In this document: positions 24,835-34,062 of the stretch, piece by piece
Layout of the letters: each line of letters opens with the position of its first letter
Position numbering within the stretch: the stretch's first letter is position 1
Assembly: GCA_944325575.1 (NCBI GenBank)
Contig: CALVAR010000015.1
Coordinates: forward strand, 1-55,988
DNA length: 55,988 nucleotides
Source: Candidatus Gastranaerophilales bacterium
GTDB taxonomy: Bacteria; Cyanobacteriota; Vampirovibrionia; Gastranaerophilales; Gastranaerophilaceae
Reading direction: 5' to 3'
The notes under the pieces: generated by a model
Seen by the model: only the letters and a program-made list of their open reading frames with translations
Told to the model about the DNA's origin: nothing
Database searches by the model: none
Translations under genes and position numbers: made by a program

Positions 24835-25041
24835 ATGAATAAAATTCTTGAGACCATTATGAAATACCTTGGACAAGCCAGTACATATAAAGGTTTATTT
24901 TCCGTATTGGCGGCATTCGGCGTAGTATTAAAGCCTGAGCTGGCAGACGCTATTATTGCCTGTGCATTAGGCATAATCGGTTTAATTAACGTTATTATTG
25001 ATGAACATTCACAAAGTCAAAACGCAGAGGTTAAAAGCTGA
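24835..25041 (+). CDS. Holin-like small membrane protein
   Basis: The 68-residue protein has one or two hydrophobic segments: STYKGLFSVLAAFGVVL, then ELADAIIACALGIIGLINVII. The polar tail follows. These features and its place before the endolysin fit a class II-type holin. Start ATG 24835 follows GAGGAAAG; a start at 24823 would remove the site. It overlaps the next gene by one base (TGATG). Confidence 0.65.
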   Translation: MNKILETIMKYLGQASTYKGLFSVLAAFGVVLKPELADAIIACALGIIGLINVIIDEHSQSQNAEVKS

Positions 25042-25280
25042 TGTATTCAATGTTACTTACTGCTATCAGCAATTTGCTTTCTAAATTCTTTGACTGGAAA
25101 AAATCCGCAGCCGAGCATCAGATGGAAACAGATATTATTGATGATAAAAAAGACTATAAGAAAGCAACTGATATTGCAGAAAAAATAATAGATATAGCTG
25201 AAAAGTACAAACATGAAATGACAATGGCTCACAGGCTCAAATTTTCACATCTTGTACAGAGCTTTAAAAAATACAATTAA
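25041..25280 (+). CDS. Small lysis-cassette protein
   Basis: This 79-residue protein has an N-terminal amphipathic or weakly hydrophobic segment and a highly charged helical remainder (KKDYKKATDIAEKIIDIAEKY). Its start overlaps the holin stop codon. It may belong with lysis functions such as a spanin component. I do not recognise a family. Confidence 0.5.
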   Translation: MYSMLLTAISNLLSKFFDWKKSAAEHQMETDIIDDKKDYKKATDIAEKIIDIAEKYKHEMTMAHRLKFSHLVQSFKKYN

Positions 25281-25295
25281 TGATTGGGGGTATAT

Positions 25296-25562
25296 ATGGA
25301 AAAATTTTTAGAATATGCCCCCATAATTATTGTGGTGGTTATATTTTTTGTTCAATACAGGATTTTTGTTACCCCTGCACAGCTAAACTCTCTCAAATCA
25401 GATTTGATAGAGTACATTGCCGAGCATTATGTATCTGAAAAAACTTACAGAGATAATCATTTAAGTCTTGAAAACAGAATTGACAGAATAGATAAAAATG
25501 TAAATGATGTAAAAACTCTGTTAATCAGCATTGTGCAGTGGAACGGAAATCCCAACAACTGA
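25296..25562 (+). CDS. Single-span membrane protein, holin or spanin candidate
   Basis: This 88-residue protein has one N-terminal transmembrane segment (YAPIIIVVVIFFVQY) followed by a heptad-like coiled coil (SLENRIDRIDKNVNDVKTLL). That layout is typical of phage holins of the haemolysin XhlA type and of inner-membrane spanins. The ATG at 25296 has GGGGG five bases upstream. It directly precedes the endolysin. Confidence 0.6.
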   Translation: MEKFLEYAPIIIVVVIFFVQYRIFVTPAQLNSLKSDLIEYIAEHYVSEKTYRDNHLSLENRIDRIDKNVNDVKTLLISIVQWNGNPNN

Positions 25563-25589
25563 ATTTTTATCATTTTTACGGAGGAAATA

Positions 25590-26045
25590 ATGGATGAATT
25601 ATTTAAAAAAGCGCTGAAATTTGTTCTTCGGTGGGAAGGCGGATATGTCAACAATCCTAATGATAAAGGCGGTGCTACAAACATGGGTATTACCCAGTAT
25701 ACATATAACTCCTGGCTTAAAAATCACGGATTGCAGCCCAGAGACGTTAAAAATATCACACAGTATGAGGTGGAACAAATATATTACAAAAACTACTGGC
25801 AAAGGGCAGGATGTGCTGATATGTCGCCAAAATTTGCGTTTCTGGCTTTTGACACAGCTGTCAATATGGGTTTAGCAAGGGTAAATCAATTTTTGAAAGC
25901 CGCCCAATGGAAGTATCCGGACAAATTTATCGCTGCCCGCCGTGCAAAATACGAGGAATTTGCACAATACGGTAATCAAAAAATCTTCTTAAAAGGATGG
26001 CTCAACAGGCTGAATGCACTTGCTTTGGAAATTCAAAAATTATAA
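25590..26045 (+). CDS. Endolysin, glycoside hydrolase family 108
   Basis: The 151-residue protein has the GH108/DUF847 signature W-E-G-G-Y-x-N-x-P-x-D-x-G-G-x-T-x-x-G-I-T at about 15-35; Glu16 is the catalytic acid. The rest (IYYKNYWQRAGCADM, FDTAVNMG) follows the family. It cleaves the peptidoglycan glycan strand for host lysis. No signal peptide is present, so release depends on the upstream holin candidates. It is the last prophage gene seen, with a terminator right after it. Confidence 0.9.
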   Translation: MDELFKKALKFVLRWEGGYVNNPNDKGGATNMGITQYTYNSWLKNHGLQPRDVKNITQYEVEQIYYKNYWQRAGCADMSPKFAFLAFDTAVNMGLARVNQFLKAAQWKYPDKFIAARRAKYEEFAQYGNQKIFLKGWLNRLNALALEIQKL

Positions 26046-26061
26046 CAAACTGCTTCTTTTT

Positions 26062-26090
26062 AGCCCCGTTATTTCTGCGGGGCTTTTTTG
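26062..26090 (+). terminator. Terminator at the end of the lysis genes
   Basis: Arms AGCCCCG and CGGGGCT with a nine-base loop are followed by TTTTTT. Confidence 0.85.
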
Positions 26091-26115
26091 TCGGTATAAA
26101 ACTTATTGTTATACT

Positions 26116-26630
26116 GATAATATTTATTATGTAGCGGATTTTGTACGGGCACAAAGCTGCCCATGTGAGCAAGGTTGTTGGAATGAAGAAATTTTAGAAT
26201 AAAATTTCGAAATGGAATACTAAACCTTGTGAACGCCAATAATCCAAGACTCAGTTTAATTATGCAGAATAAGCGGAGGATATTTACTTCTTCGTTCCGA
26301 TTTCGTCGTCCCTCCTCCATAGTCACTCCGAAGCAAACATCCTCCGCTTATTGTTCTTAAAACAAATTGAATGCAGGGGGTACGGGGGCGGCACGCCCCT
26401 GTTAGGCGAAGCTTATGTGTTAGAGCTTTTTAGCATTTGGAGAAAATTTACTCAGTCCTGTGCTGAGAAATTTTCGAACAAAGGCTTTAAAAGCTCTTTT
26501 GTTTTTGTGTGTTTCTTTCTTTGCTTGAGTCGTTGGCGAGTTTACAAGCCTTACGAATCAGGATGCTCTTGAGTATGGTTCATTTTCTTTCTTTGCTTCA
26601 CAACAAAGAAAGAAAATGAACATAAGAAAA
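26116..26630. mobile_element. MITE-like element 4, one end only, plus inverted-repeat modules
   Basis: The left terminal repeat GATAATATTTATTATGTA lies at 26116-26133; I find no matching right end. The segment to about 26,290 is the reverse complement of 6090-6262 in element 1. A hairpin of ATAAGCGGAGGATATTTAC against CATCCTCCGCTTAT follows. Next, 26374-26402 repeats the GGGGGTACGGGGGCGGCACG module of element 2. A palindromic CATTTTCTTTCTTTG...CAAAGAAAGAAAATG lies at 26581-26621. The 26,046-26,764 gap therefore holds recombined element modules and no credible gene. It may mark the right edge of the prophage. Confidence 0.55.
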
Positions 26631-26764
26631 AAAATATTCCTTATTAAATAACTCTTTTTAATACATATCTATTGCAAAGCGGTTATATTACACTTGATAT
26701 TTTATAATCTATGAAAAAGCTTCATAAGCATATAACACAAAGTACGGTAAAATCAGTCAAAGCT

Positions 26765-27388
26765 TTAAAAATTATATCCAAACTCTTCCAGCATTTCTTT
26801 CAGCGTTTTTGTAGGAAGCCCGATAACATTTTCCAAATCACCCTGTACATCTTTTATAAACTCGCTGCCCATCTCTTGAATACCATATGCACCGGCTTTA
26901 TCCAGCGGTTTTTGATTTTTTACATAAGAATCTATAAGACTTTCCGGCAAATCCTGAAACGTTACATAGGTTTTAACCAGTCTTGTAATAAAATTTTTTG
27001 TATCGGCATCAACTACGCTTACGGCTGTTACAACAAAGTGCGTCCTGTTACTTAATTGAGCGAGCATTTTTTTTGCACACTCTTCATTCTTAGGCTTGCC
27101 GTAAATTTTGTTGTCCAGAACAACTACAGTATCTGCACTTACAATTAAACAATTTTTATACAAAAGAAAGTCTGTCCCCTGTTGATTTAAATCAAGGACA
27201 GACATTGCTTTTTTTAGAGAGAGGGATTGTATAGATTCATCTGAATAGTTGTCAGTATCAAGTTTTTCGTCAAAATTTGGTGAAACAACATTGAAATCGA
27301 CATTGAGTTTTTTTATGAGAGAATGGCGCCTCGGTGACTGCGAGGCCAGTATAATTTTTTTGTTTGTAAAATCTTTTTCTGTCTTCAT
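26765..27388 (-). CDS. maf: Maf family nucleoside triphosphate pyrophosphatase
   Basis: This 207-residue protein has the Maf signature ILASQSPRRHSLIKKL at about 13-28, VSADTVVVLDN near 88-98 with the catalytic acid, GKPKN and a C-terminal GSEFIKDVQGDLENVIGLP. Maf proteins hydrolyse non-canonical or canonical NTPs to monophosphates and pyrophosphate and have been linked to septum control. It is the first chromosomal gene to the right of the prophage. Length is normal. No strong ribosome binding site is visible. Confidence 0.9.
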   Translation of the reverse strand: MKTEKDFTNKKIILASQSPRRHSLIKKLNVDFNVVSPNFDEKLDTDNYSDESIQSLSLKKAMSVLDLNQQGTDFLLYKNCLIVSADTVVVLDNKIYGKPKNEECAKKMLAQLSNRTHFVVTAVSVVDADTKNFITRLVKTYVTFQDLPESLIDSYVKNQKPLDKAGAYGIQEMGSEFIKDVQGDLENVIGLPTKTLKEMLEEFGYNF

Positions 27389-27435
27389 ACTGCTATTCTA
27401 GCATAGATTTAATGGAAGACATGTTCTAAAATCCG

Positions 27436-27675
27436 TTATGCAGTAGCATATCTTGACGGTCTGTAATGTGCGGCTTTTGCGTTTAGTGCTGCACAGACAC
27501 TGCTGAGTTTGTTATTTAAAATTAACAGATTCCTTTTCATATCGGAAAAATCGCCCATTGCACTCAGCATCTTATCTGCTGCAATAGTTTCTGCTATTGA
27601 TGGATTATCAACTTTCTCATCAGCATATTTTTTCACTAATAATTGATCAATGTAATCTCTTGGTCCAACTGCCAT
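27436..27675 (-). CDS. Small conserved-looking protein
   Basis: This 79-residue protein is not recognised. It is mostly helical, with Asp/Lys-rich N-terminal and SVCAALNAKAAHY C-terminal parts. AGGGAGAAT precedes the start codon, so it is probably translated. It lies between maf and the heptose genes, in the same direction. Confidence 0.55.
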   Translation of the reverse strand: MAVGPRDYIDQLLVKKYADEKVDNPSIAETIAADKMLSAMGDFSDMKRNLLILNNKLSSVCAALNAKAAHYRPSRYATA

Positions 27676-27819
27676 AATCTATTCTCCCTATAAAATATAA
27701 TCCCTTTATCCCTTGTACTTATATAAACAATTTTTGTATTCAAAAATTGCCTTTATTTAAAAAATTTCTGAAATTTTTCTTAACATTTATTAACACAGAG
27801 AGAAAGGAGTGGTGGCCAA

Positions 27820-27855
27820 AAGGCGCGTTCTATAATTAGAACGCGCCTTTTTTAT
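27820..27855. terminator. Strong terminator, usable on both strands
   Basis: Twelve-base perfect arms (AAGGCGCGTTCT and AGAACGCGCCTT) enclose ATAATT, with a T-run on the right and an A-run on the left. On the minus strand it ends the heptose operon. Confidence 0.85.
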
Positions 27856-27870
27856 GTCTTATTTTTATTC

Positions 27871-28356
27871 TTACTTTTTACAGGCGGATTGTTCACCGAT
27901 TTTTTTAATTACATTTGTTGTGGATTTTCCTTCAACAAAGCTTATAAATTCAACCCTGCCGCCATTTGCAATAATTGATTTTGCCTCGGGCAGAGTTTCT
28001 ATTGTATAATCAGCTCCTTTTGTATGGACATCGGGTTTAATTTCACACAACAAATTCTCAGGAGAAGATTCATCAAACATTACAACATAATCTACACACG
28101 CAAGAGCACATAAAATTTCCGCTCTGTCGTTTTCATTGTTTATAGGTCGGTCCGGTCCCTTTATTTTTTTTACGGAAACATCTGAATTCAGACAGACAAT
28201 CATCGCATCCGCAAAGGTTTTTGTCTTTTGCAAATAACGCACATGTCCGACATGCAAAATATCAAAACATCCGTTTGTTGTTACAATCGTTTTATTTTGT
28301 TCTCTCAGCTTTTTAATAAGAGAAGGAAGTTCCGCTCTTTGTATAAGTTGTCCCAT
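27871..28356 (-). CDS. rfaE2: Heptose-1-phosphate adenylyltransferase (HldE C-domain type)
   Basis: The 161-residue nucleotidyltransferase has TTNGCFDILHVGHVRYL (HxGH motif) near residues 25-41 and later NSDVSVKKIKGPDRP. It activates heptose-1-phosphate in synthesis of ADP-heptose for lipopolysaccharide-type or other surface glycans. It corresponds to the C-terminal domain of the bifunctional HldE protein of enterobacteria and is separate here. Its start overlaps the last base of the kinase gene upstream, so they form one operon. Confidence 0.9.
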   Translation of the reverse strand: MGQLIQRAELPSLIKKLREQNKTIVTTNGCFDILHVGHVRYLQKTKTFADAMIVCLNSDVSVKKIKGPDRPINNENDRAEILCALACVDYVVMFDESSPENLLCEIKPDVHTKGADYTIETLPEAKSIIANGGRVEFISFVEGKSTTNVIKKIGEQSACKK

Positions 28357-29369
28357 TATTTTGATGCTCCGGCCTGATTTGCGTTATTATATGCTACTTC
28401 AATTATTTCTTTCAGTTGAACGGGTTTTATTGCAAATGTTCCGACCTTTCTTACGGCAGCTGCAGCCGCATAATTTGCGAGCTCTATAGCCTCGCTGTAA
28501 TTAAACCCGGAACCTATTAAACCCAATCCCAAAAATGCGACAAAAGAACCGCCCGCACCGGTTGCATCTATAACCTCCGTTGAAGCGGAAGGAAGATATA
28601 GCTCGTCAGTTCCGTCAAAATAATAAACACCGTTTGCACTGCGTGTAATAATAACTTTGTCAGCAAATTTTCTAAGCTCTGATGCAACTTTTTTTACGGG
28701 TTTGGTTCTTGTAGACTTTGTTGCTATTAAAGCTTCATCCATATTTGGTACAAGTATATCCACGCCGGCATATTTAGAGAAGTCATCTCCCTTCGGATCC
28801 ATAACAATTGTTTTGTCATGGCGATTTGCAAGTTTAACAATATCCTTTATCAATTTTGCCGAAAGTAAATTGATAACGTAATCAGATAGTATAATCAAAT
28901 CAACATCATCGATAATCTTTTCAATATTTTCAAATATCTGTTTGCTTATGCTGTCACTTACTTTTTCAAGAGATTCATTATCAACCCTTGCAAGATGTTT
29001 GTTATTTTGTGCAATAAGTCTTGTTTTTACCGTGGTCGGACGGGAAGCATCTTTTATTATGAATTCAGTATCAATTTTATTTTTTTTGAGCAAATCCATA
29101 ATAACGCCGCTGTACAAATCATCACCGATAACACCGGCAAGTATTGCCTTTGCTCCCATAGCAGCAATGTTATTTGCTACGTTTGCAGCGCCGCCCAGTA
29201 AATATGTTTTTCTTTTTACTTCTAGAACAGGCACAGGTGCCTCCGGAGACAGGCGGTTTGCCATACCCCAGAGATACTCGTCAAGAATTATATCTCCGAC
29301 AACAAGTATTTTTGCATCGCCGAATTTGCCTATCAATTCAAAAAGTTTGTTTTTTAAAGACTTATCCAT
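28356..29369 (-). CDS. rfaE1: Heptose-7-phosphate kinase (HldE N-domain type)
   Basis: This 337-residue PfkB-family kinase phosphorylates D-glycero-D-manno-heptose-7-phosphate at position 1. Seen features are LVVGDIILDEYLWG near 20-34, LGGAANVANNIAAMGA, a central YVIN/LSDY region and VIDATGAGGSFVAFLGLGL near 265, the PfkB signature with the catalytic Asp (usual form DTxGAGD; here D-A-T-G-A-G-G). The usual Asp of GAGD is replaced by Gly, which is odd for this family and worth checking. Downstream is the adenylyltransferase. Confidence 0.85.
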   Translation of the reverse strand: MDKSLKNKLFELIGKFGDAKILVVGDIILDEYLWGMANRLSPEAPVPVLEVKRKTYLLGGAANVANNIAAMGAKAILAGVIGDDLYSGVIMDLLKKNKIDTEFIIKDASRPTTVKTRLIAQNNKHLARVDNESLEKVSDSISKQIFENIEKIIDDVDLIILSDYVINLLSAKLIKDIVKLANRHDKTIVMDPKGDDFSKYAGVDILVPNMDEALIATKSTRTKPVKKVASELRKFADKVIITRSANGVYYFDGTDELYLPSASTEVIDATGAGGSFVAFLGLGLIGSGFNYSEAIELANYAAAAAVRKVGTFAIKPVQLKEIIEVAYNNANQAGASK

Positions 29370-29413
29370 AAATAATCCTCTTAATTTCGGAACATCTATA
29401 ATACTTCAAAAGA

Positions 29414-30547
29414 TTAATCTTTTGCTGATTTTTGTGCTTCCATTAAAGCCGGATTGTTTTTAGACTGCTCTTTTAAAGCTTTTTGGATATTTTTAGGATC
29501 AAAGCTTGCATCCTTGTATTCAATTTTTGCATTGTTTTTCAATGTATCTACAAATTGCTGCAGGACTTTAACTTTTTCCTGATTTGTCAAGAAATCTTTA
29601 ATATCATCTTTTACTTTGTCAAACGGCTCAACACCGGCTTTTTGTCTGTCCGTAACAAGAATTATGTGATAGCCGTAAGGTGTTTGAATTACATCGCTTA
29701 CTGTATTCGGTTTCATTGAAAAAGCTGCCTTAGAGAAGGGTTCAACCATTTCTTCTTTGCCGAAATAGCCTAAATCTCCGCCCATTTGTGCACTTTGTGT
29801 ATCATCTGAGTTATCTTTAGCAATTTTAGCAAACGCCTTCGGATCTTTCTTTACTTCGGCAAGAAGTTTTTGAGCTTTTTCTTTTTGAGCATTCATTTGT
29901 TTTTTTACTTCTGCACTTAATTGATCTTCTGTCATATTTTTGCCTTCTGCGGAAGATGCAATTTTAGCCTTCAATTCTTCAGGATTTGCGCTTACAAGTA
30001 TGTGAGAAGCCCTTACTTTATCAGGGTTTTTGAATTTATCTTTGTTTTCATTATAAAATTTCAGCGCATCTTTATCGCTTACTGAAACTACGGAAAGTGT
30101 ATCAACAAGCTTTTGGATTTTAACTTCATCGGTTAAATCCTTTTTAAACTGTGCTGTAGTAACTCCGTTGTCTTTTAAAAGCTGATTGAATTTTTCTTTT
30201 GAGCCTACTTTGTCTATGATTGATTTCAGCTGTTTATCCATATCTTCTTTTGATACTTTGATATGTCTTTTTTCAATCTCCTGATCAAGAAGTTTTTTTA
30301 CAATGAGTTCGTTTATTACCCTGTCTTTCAGCATCAAATGAAGAAAGCTGTTAGGATCTTTTTTCAAATCAATACCCATTTGTGAAAACATTGAGTTGTT
30401 TGCAACAGCGTCAAATGCTTTTTCGTACTGTGCTTTTGTAATAGAGTCGCCGTTAACGGTAACAACTGCGTTATGTGCTGTACAGCCGCAAATCATCAAT
30501 GTTGCGGAAGCAGCAAGTAATGTTGCAAATAATTTTAGTTTCTTCAT
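29414..30547 (-). CDS. Lipoprotein peptidyl-prolyl isomerase, SurA/PrsA type
   Basis: The 377-residue protein has a lipoprotein signal ending in ICGC (Cys22). A SurA-N-like helical region follows at about 28-165. A parvulin rotamase domain at about 175-305 includes VRASHILV, GGDLGYFG and PYGYHIILVTDR. The C-terminal part is helical and Lys-rich. It would act on exported proteins in the periplasm or at the outer face of the cytoplasmic membrane. It is 17 bases downstream of mfd in the same direction. Confidence 0.85.
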   Translation of the reverse strand: MKKLKLFATLLAASATLMICGCTAHNAVVTVNGDSITKAQYEKAFDAVANNSMFSQMGIDLKKDPNSFLHLMLKDRVINELIVKKLLDQEIEKRHIKVSKEDMDKQLKSIIDKVGSKEKFNQLLKDNGVTTAQFKKDLTDEVKIQKLVDTLSVVSVSDKDALKFYNENKDKFKNPDKVRASHILVSANPEELKAKIASSAEGKNMTEDQLSAEVKKQMNAQKEKAQKLLAEVKKDPKAFAKIAKDNSDDTQSAQMGGDLGYFGKEEMVEPFSKAAFSMKPNTVSDVIQTPYGYHIILVTDRQKAGVEPFDKVKDDIKDFLTNQEKVKVLQQFVDTLKNNAKIEYKDASFDPKNIQKALKEQSKNNPALMEAQKSAKD

Positions 30548-30564
30548 TTTTATACTCCTCGTTA

Positions 30565-33500
30565 TTAATTAGAATACTCATAAGTTATTTTATTTATATA
30601 ATAAAATAAATCCGCCAATATGTTAAACACTTCTTTAAAGCTAAGTATACCGTTGTTGAAAAGAAGTATTGAATTACCTTCCTGGCAAGATTTCGGGGCT
30701 ATTGTATATTTTATATATTTTGTAATATTTCTGTCCATGCGAGAAGCGATAATAGACCATTCCGCTTTGTTATACGGGATATAAATCCTTATATTATCAG
30801 GAGTTTCTCTGATTAACTTAATTTTTGCCTGTGTGGCAAGAAGTCGTAAATGTATAAGTTTTATTAAGTTTTCAACCGGTTCAGGTATCTTTGAGAATCT
30901 GTCTATCCATTCCTGATGAATAAGATCAAGCTCTTCAAGCGTTTTTACGTCAGCAAGACGTTTGTATTCTATCATTTTTTGTTCTTTTGAACCGACCCAT
31001 TCATCCGGAATATATGCTGTTACGTTTATATCCACAATTGCCGGAGGCTGCGGTTTTTCTCCTGTTTCCTGCAGCTCATTTATGGTCTCTTCAAGAAGCT
31101 GGCAGTATGTATCAAAACCGACACTTGTCATGTGTCCGTGTTGTTTTGTACCGAGGATATTGCCAACTCCGCGGATTTCAATGTCTCTCAGAGCAATTTG
31201 ATATCCGCCGCCCAGAGTTGAAAATTCTTTAATTGCATTCAATCTTTGAAGAGCTTCTTGAGTAAGTTTTTTATGATCTTTATAGAAACAGTAGCAATAT
31301 GCCTGTCTGTCGCTTCTGCCTACTCTGCCTCTCAGCTGATAAAGCTGAGCCAGCCCGAATCTGTCGGCGTTGTATACAATCATTGTATTTGCATTAGGTA
31401 TATCAAGTCCGGATTCTATAATTGTTGTACAAAGCAGGATATCATATTTATGCTCCGCATATTCGAGCATAATATTCTCCAGAGTTTTGGCGTCCATTTG
31501 CCCGTGTGCCACTGCAATCCGTGCATTTGGCACAATTTTTTGCAGCTCTGCGGCAAATTCGTATATTGTTTCGACTCTGTTATAGAGGAAAAATACCTGT
31601 CCGTCACGGTCAAGTTCATGGTTTATTGCATTTTTCACATAAGTTTCATTATACTGTCCGACGTAAGTTTTTATTGGCAGACGGTTCATAGGTGCAGTAT
31701 TTATAACGCTCATATCTTTTATGCCTGACAATGACATATAAAGGGTTCTGGGGATAGGAGTTGCGGACATACTCAAAATATCTATATTTTTTCTGAGCAT
31801 TTTCAGTTTTTCTTTATGTTTAACACCAAATCTGTGCTCTTCATCAATCACCAGCAATCCCAGATCCTTAAACACAATATCATCCTGAAGCAGTCTGTGA
31901 GTGCCTATAACAACATCCACTTCGCCTTTAATCAGTTTTTTTATAATTTCTTTCTGTTCCTTTGCGCTTCTAAATCTTGAAAGCAGCTCCACCTTTACAG
32001 GGAACGGCTTAAAGCGTTCTGATATAGTCTGATAATGCTGCATGGCAAGAATTGTTGTCGGAACAATAACAGCAGCCTGTTTACCGGACATAACAGCTTT
32101 AAAAATTGCTCTTATTGCTATTTCTGTTTTGCCGAATCCTACATCCGCACAGATAAGCCTGTCCATGGGCTTTTCTTTTTCCATATCTGCTTTTGTTTCC
32201 TGAATTGCCCGCATTTGATCCGGTGTTTCAGTATATTCAAAGGCTTCTTCCATTTCATACTGCCATATTGTATCTGGTTCAAAAGCAATACCGGTTGAGA
32301 CTTCACGTTTTGCATAAAGCCTGAGCAGGTCTTTTGCAATATCTTCAATCGCTTTTTTGGCTCTGGTTTTTGTTGTATTCCAGTCATTGCCGCCCATCCT
32401 CGAAAGTTTTGGTGCAACACTGCCCGAGCCTCTGTAGCGGACAAGAAGGTTTATTTGCTCTGCAGGCATGTGCAGTTTGTCACCCTGTGCGTATTCTATG
32501 GTCAGATAATCCTTAAGCTGCCCGTCAATCTCCTGTTTACTAAGCCCCTTATACAACCCCACACCGTGGACCTGATGTACTACATACTCCCCTTCTTTTA
32601 TGTCATTTATTGATTCTATATATTCGGCACTTTCTTTATGATAGGTCTGTTTCTTGGCCGTGATATCTTTTGACTTTTTATTAAAAAGTTCTTTATCCGT
32701 TAAAACGACAAGTTTAAAATCTTCAACCTGCGACCCACCAAGAGCAATGTTGTCTGTCAAAAATATTTCATTTCTGTTGTCAAAATCGTTTGATACAGCA
32801 AGCTCAAAATCTCTAAACACATCTTCTATACGATTTTTATAATCGGTAGCAATAATTACCTTATAGTTATTTTGAATTTTTTCTTCAACAAATGTCAGGA
32901 TATCTTCCATTTTTGAAGAAAAGCTCGGGATTAAAGCACTTTCAAATTCTATTATATAATCCGATACGGTATCCAGAAAATTGTCAAAGTATATTTTTTG
33001 AAAACCTGCTATATCTTTTTGAAATTCATCAAACTCAAGATGTGCTTTATTTTTTAGAGGCAATGCAAGAGCTTTAGCGGTATTTTCTTCTATCTGTTTT
33101 GAATAATTTTCATCAATCTGTGCAAATTTAGAAAAGATTTCGGAAGATTCATCAAGAACAACCGCACAATCAGCGTTATTTTTTGCAATCAGACCCGGCA
33201 GACTAAGCATATTTTTATTAAAATACGATTGAAAATAATCAATGCCGTCAAAATATTTTTCAGTATCTATTTTTTCAAGAGTCTCCTGCAAAGCCTCTTT
33301 TATAATATCCGCATTTTCTCCGCTTTCAATATTTACGGTTGCCTCAGTGAGTTCATTTTTAAAACTCTCAATATTATTTTTATCGAGTATAAATTTAAAT
33401 ACGGGAAGTATTTTTGTTTCTTTTGCCTTTTTTACGCTTCTTTGAGTTTTGTTATCAAAATATCTTATGTCCGTAACAGTATCGCCCCAGAGCTCTATAC

Positions 33501-34062
33501 GTACCGCATATTTATCAGGAGAAAAGACATCTATAATATCGCCTCGTATGGAGAATTCGCCTATATCAGACACCATGGTAACTCTTTTGTAGCCCATATC
33601 CACAAGTTTTTGTGCAATTTTTGATGTGTCTATTTCGTCATCAATTTTTATATCAATACAGTTGGATTTATAAAAATCGGGGGAAGGAAACTTTTCAAGC
33701 ATTGCTTTAACAGGTACTATAAGCAGCTGAATATTGTCAATATTATTCAGAATTTCTATCTGTCTTGCGTATCTGTATAGATTTTGTGCAACCCCATCAT
33801 ATATGGAAATATCCTGATACGGAAAAATTTCTGCCTGAATATTAAAAAGTTTTTCAAGATCATGTTTATATTTTAGAGCGGATTGTTCTGTTGAAGTAAT
33901 AAAAAGGCTTTTTTTATTTTTTGATATTTCAGCAAGCAAAAGCAGTCTCAAAAATGAAGTTAAGCCGCTTACAGTAAAAGAGGTTTGCTTTTTCAAAAAG
34001 GCAAAAATCTTTTCATTATTGAGAAATCTTTTATTGATAATAATGTCTAAAATATCTGTCAT
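30565..34062 (-). CDS. mfd: Transcription-repair coupling factor Mfd
   Basis: This 1165-residue protein has the Mfd layout: UvrB-homologous N-terminal domains, the RNA polymerase-interaction domain (EGEYVVHQVHGVGLYKGL), a RecG-like motor with CADVGFGKTEIAIRA (Walker A) and LLVIDEEHRFGVKHKEKL (DEEH box), then GRVGRS and the TRCF C-terminal domain. It frees RNA polymerase stalled at lesions and recruits UvrA. The Met at 34062 is preferred over the GTG at 34080. Length is usual for the family. Confidence 0.95.
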   Translation of the reverse strand: MTDILDIIINKRFLNNEKIFAFLKKQTSFTVSGLTSFLRLLLLAEISKNKKSLFITSTEQSALKYKHDLEKLFNIQAEIFPYQDISIYDGVAQNLYRYARQIEILNNIDNIQLLIVPVKAMLEKFPSPDFYKSNCIDIKIDDEIDTSKIAQKLVDMGYKRVTMVSDIGEFSIRGDIIDVFSPDKYAVRIELWGDTVTDIRYFDNKTQRSVKKAKETKILPVFKFILDKNNIESFKNELTEATVNIESGENADIIKEALQETLEKIDTEKYFDGIDYFQSYFNKNMLSLPGLIAKNNADCAVVLDESSEIFSKFAQIDENYSKQIEENTAKALALPLKNKAHLEFDEFQKDIAGFQKIYFDNFLDTVSDYIIEFESALIPSFSSKMEDILTFVEEKIQNNYKVIIATDYKNRIEDVFRDFELAVSNDFDNRNEIFLTDNIALGGSQVEDFKLVVLTDKELFNKKSKDITAKKQTYHKESAEYIESINDIKEGEYVVHQVHGVGLYKGLSKQEIDGQLKDYLTIEYAQGDKLHMPAEQINLLVRYRGSGSVAPKLSRMGGNDWNTTKTRAKKAIEDIAKDLLRLYAKREVSTGIAFEPDTIWQYEMEEAFEYTETPDQMRAIQETKADMEKEKPMDRLICADVGFGKTEIAIRAIFKAVMSGKQAAVIVPTTILAMQHYQTISERFKPFPVKVELLSRFRSAKEQKEIIKKLIKGEVDVVIGTHRLLQDDIVFKDLGLLVIDEEHRFGVKHKEKLKMLRKNIDILSMSATPIPRTLYMSLSGIKDMSVINTAPMNRLPIKTYVGQYNETYVKNAINHELDRDGQVFFLYNRVETIYEFAAELQKIVPNARIAVAHGQMDAKTLENIMLEYAEHKYDILLCTTIIESGLDIPNANTMIVYNADRFGLAQLYQLRGRVGRSDRQAYCYCFYKDHKKLTQEALQRLNAIKEFSTLGGGYQIALRDIEIRGVGNILGTKQHGHMTSVGFDTYCQLLEETINELQETGEKPQPPAIVDINVTAYIPDEWVGSKEQKMIEYKRLADVKTLEELDLIHQEWIDRFSKIPEPVENLIKLIHLRLLATQAKIKLIRETPDNIRIYIPYNKAEWSIIASRMDRNITKYIKYTIAPKSCQEGNSILLFNNGILSFKEVFNILADLFYYINKITYEYSN

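Noticed and set aside
1-26090. CRISPR arrays or diversity-generating retroelements
   Set aside because: No regularly spaced direct repeats and no reverse transcriptase-like protein were found.
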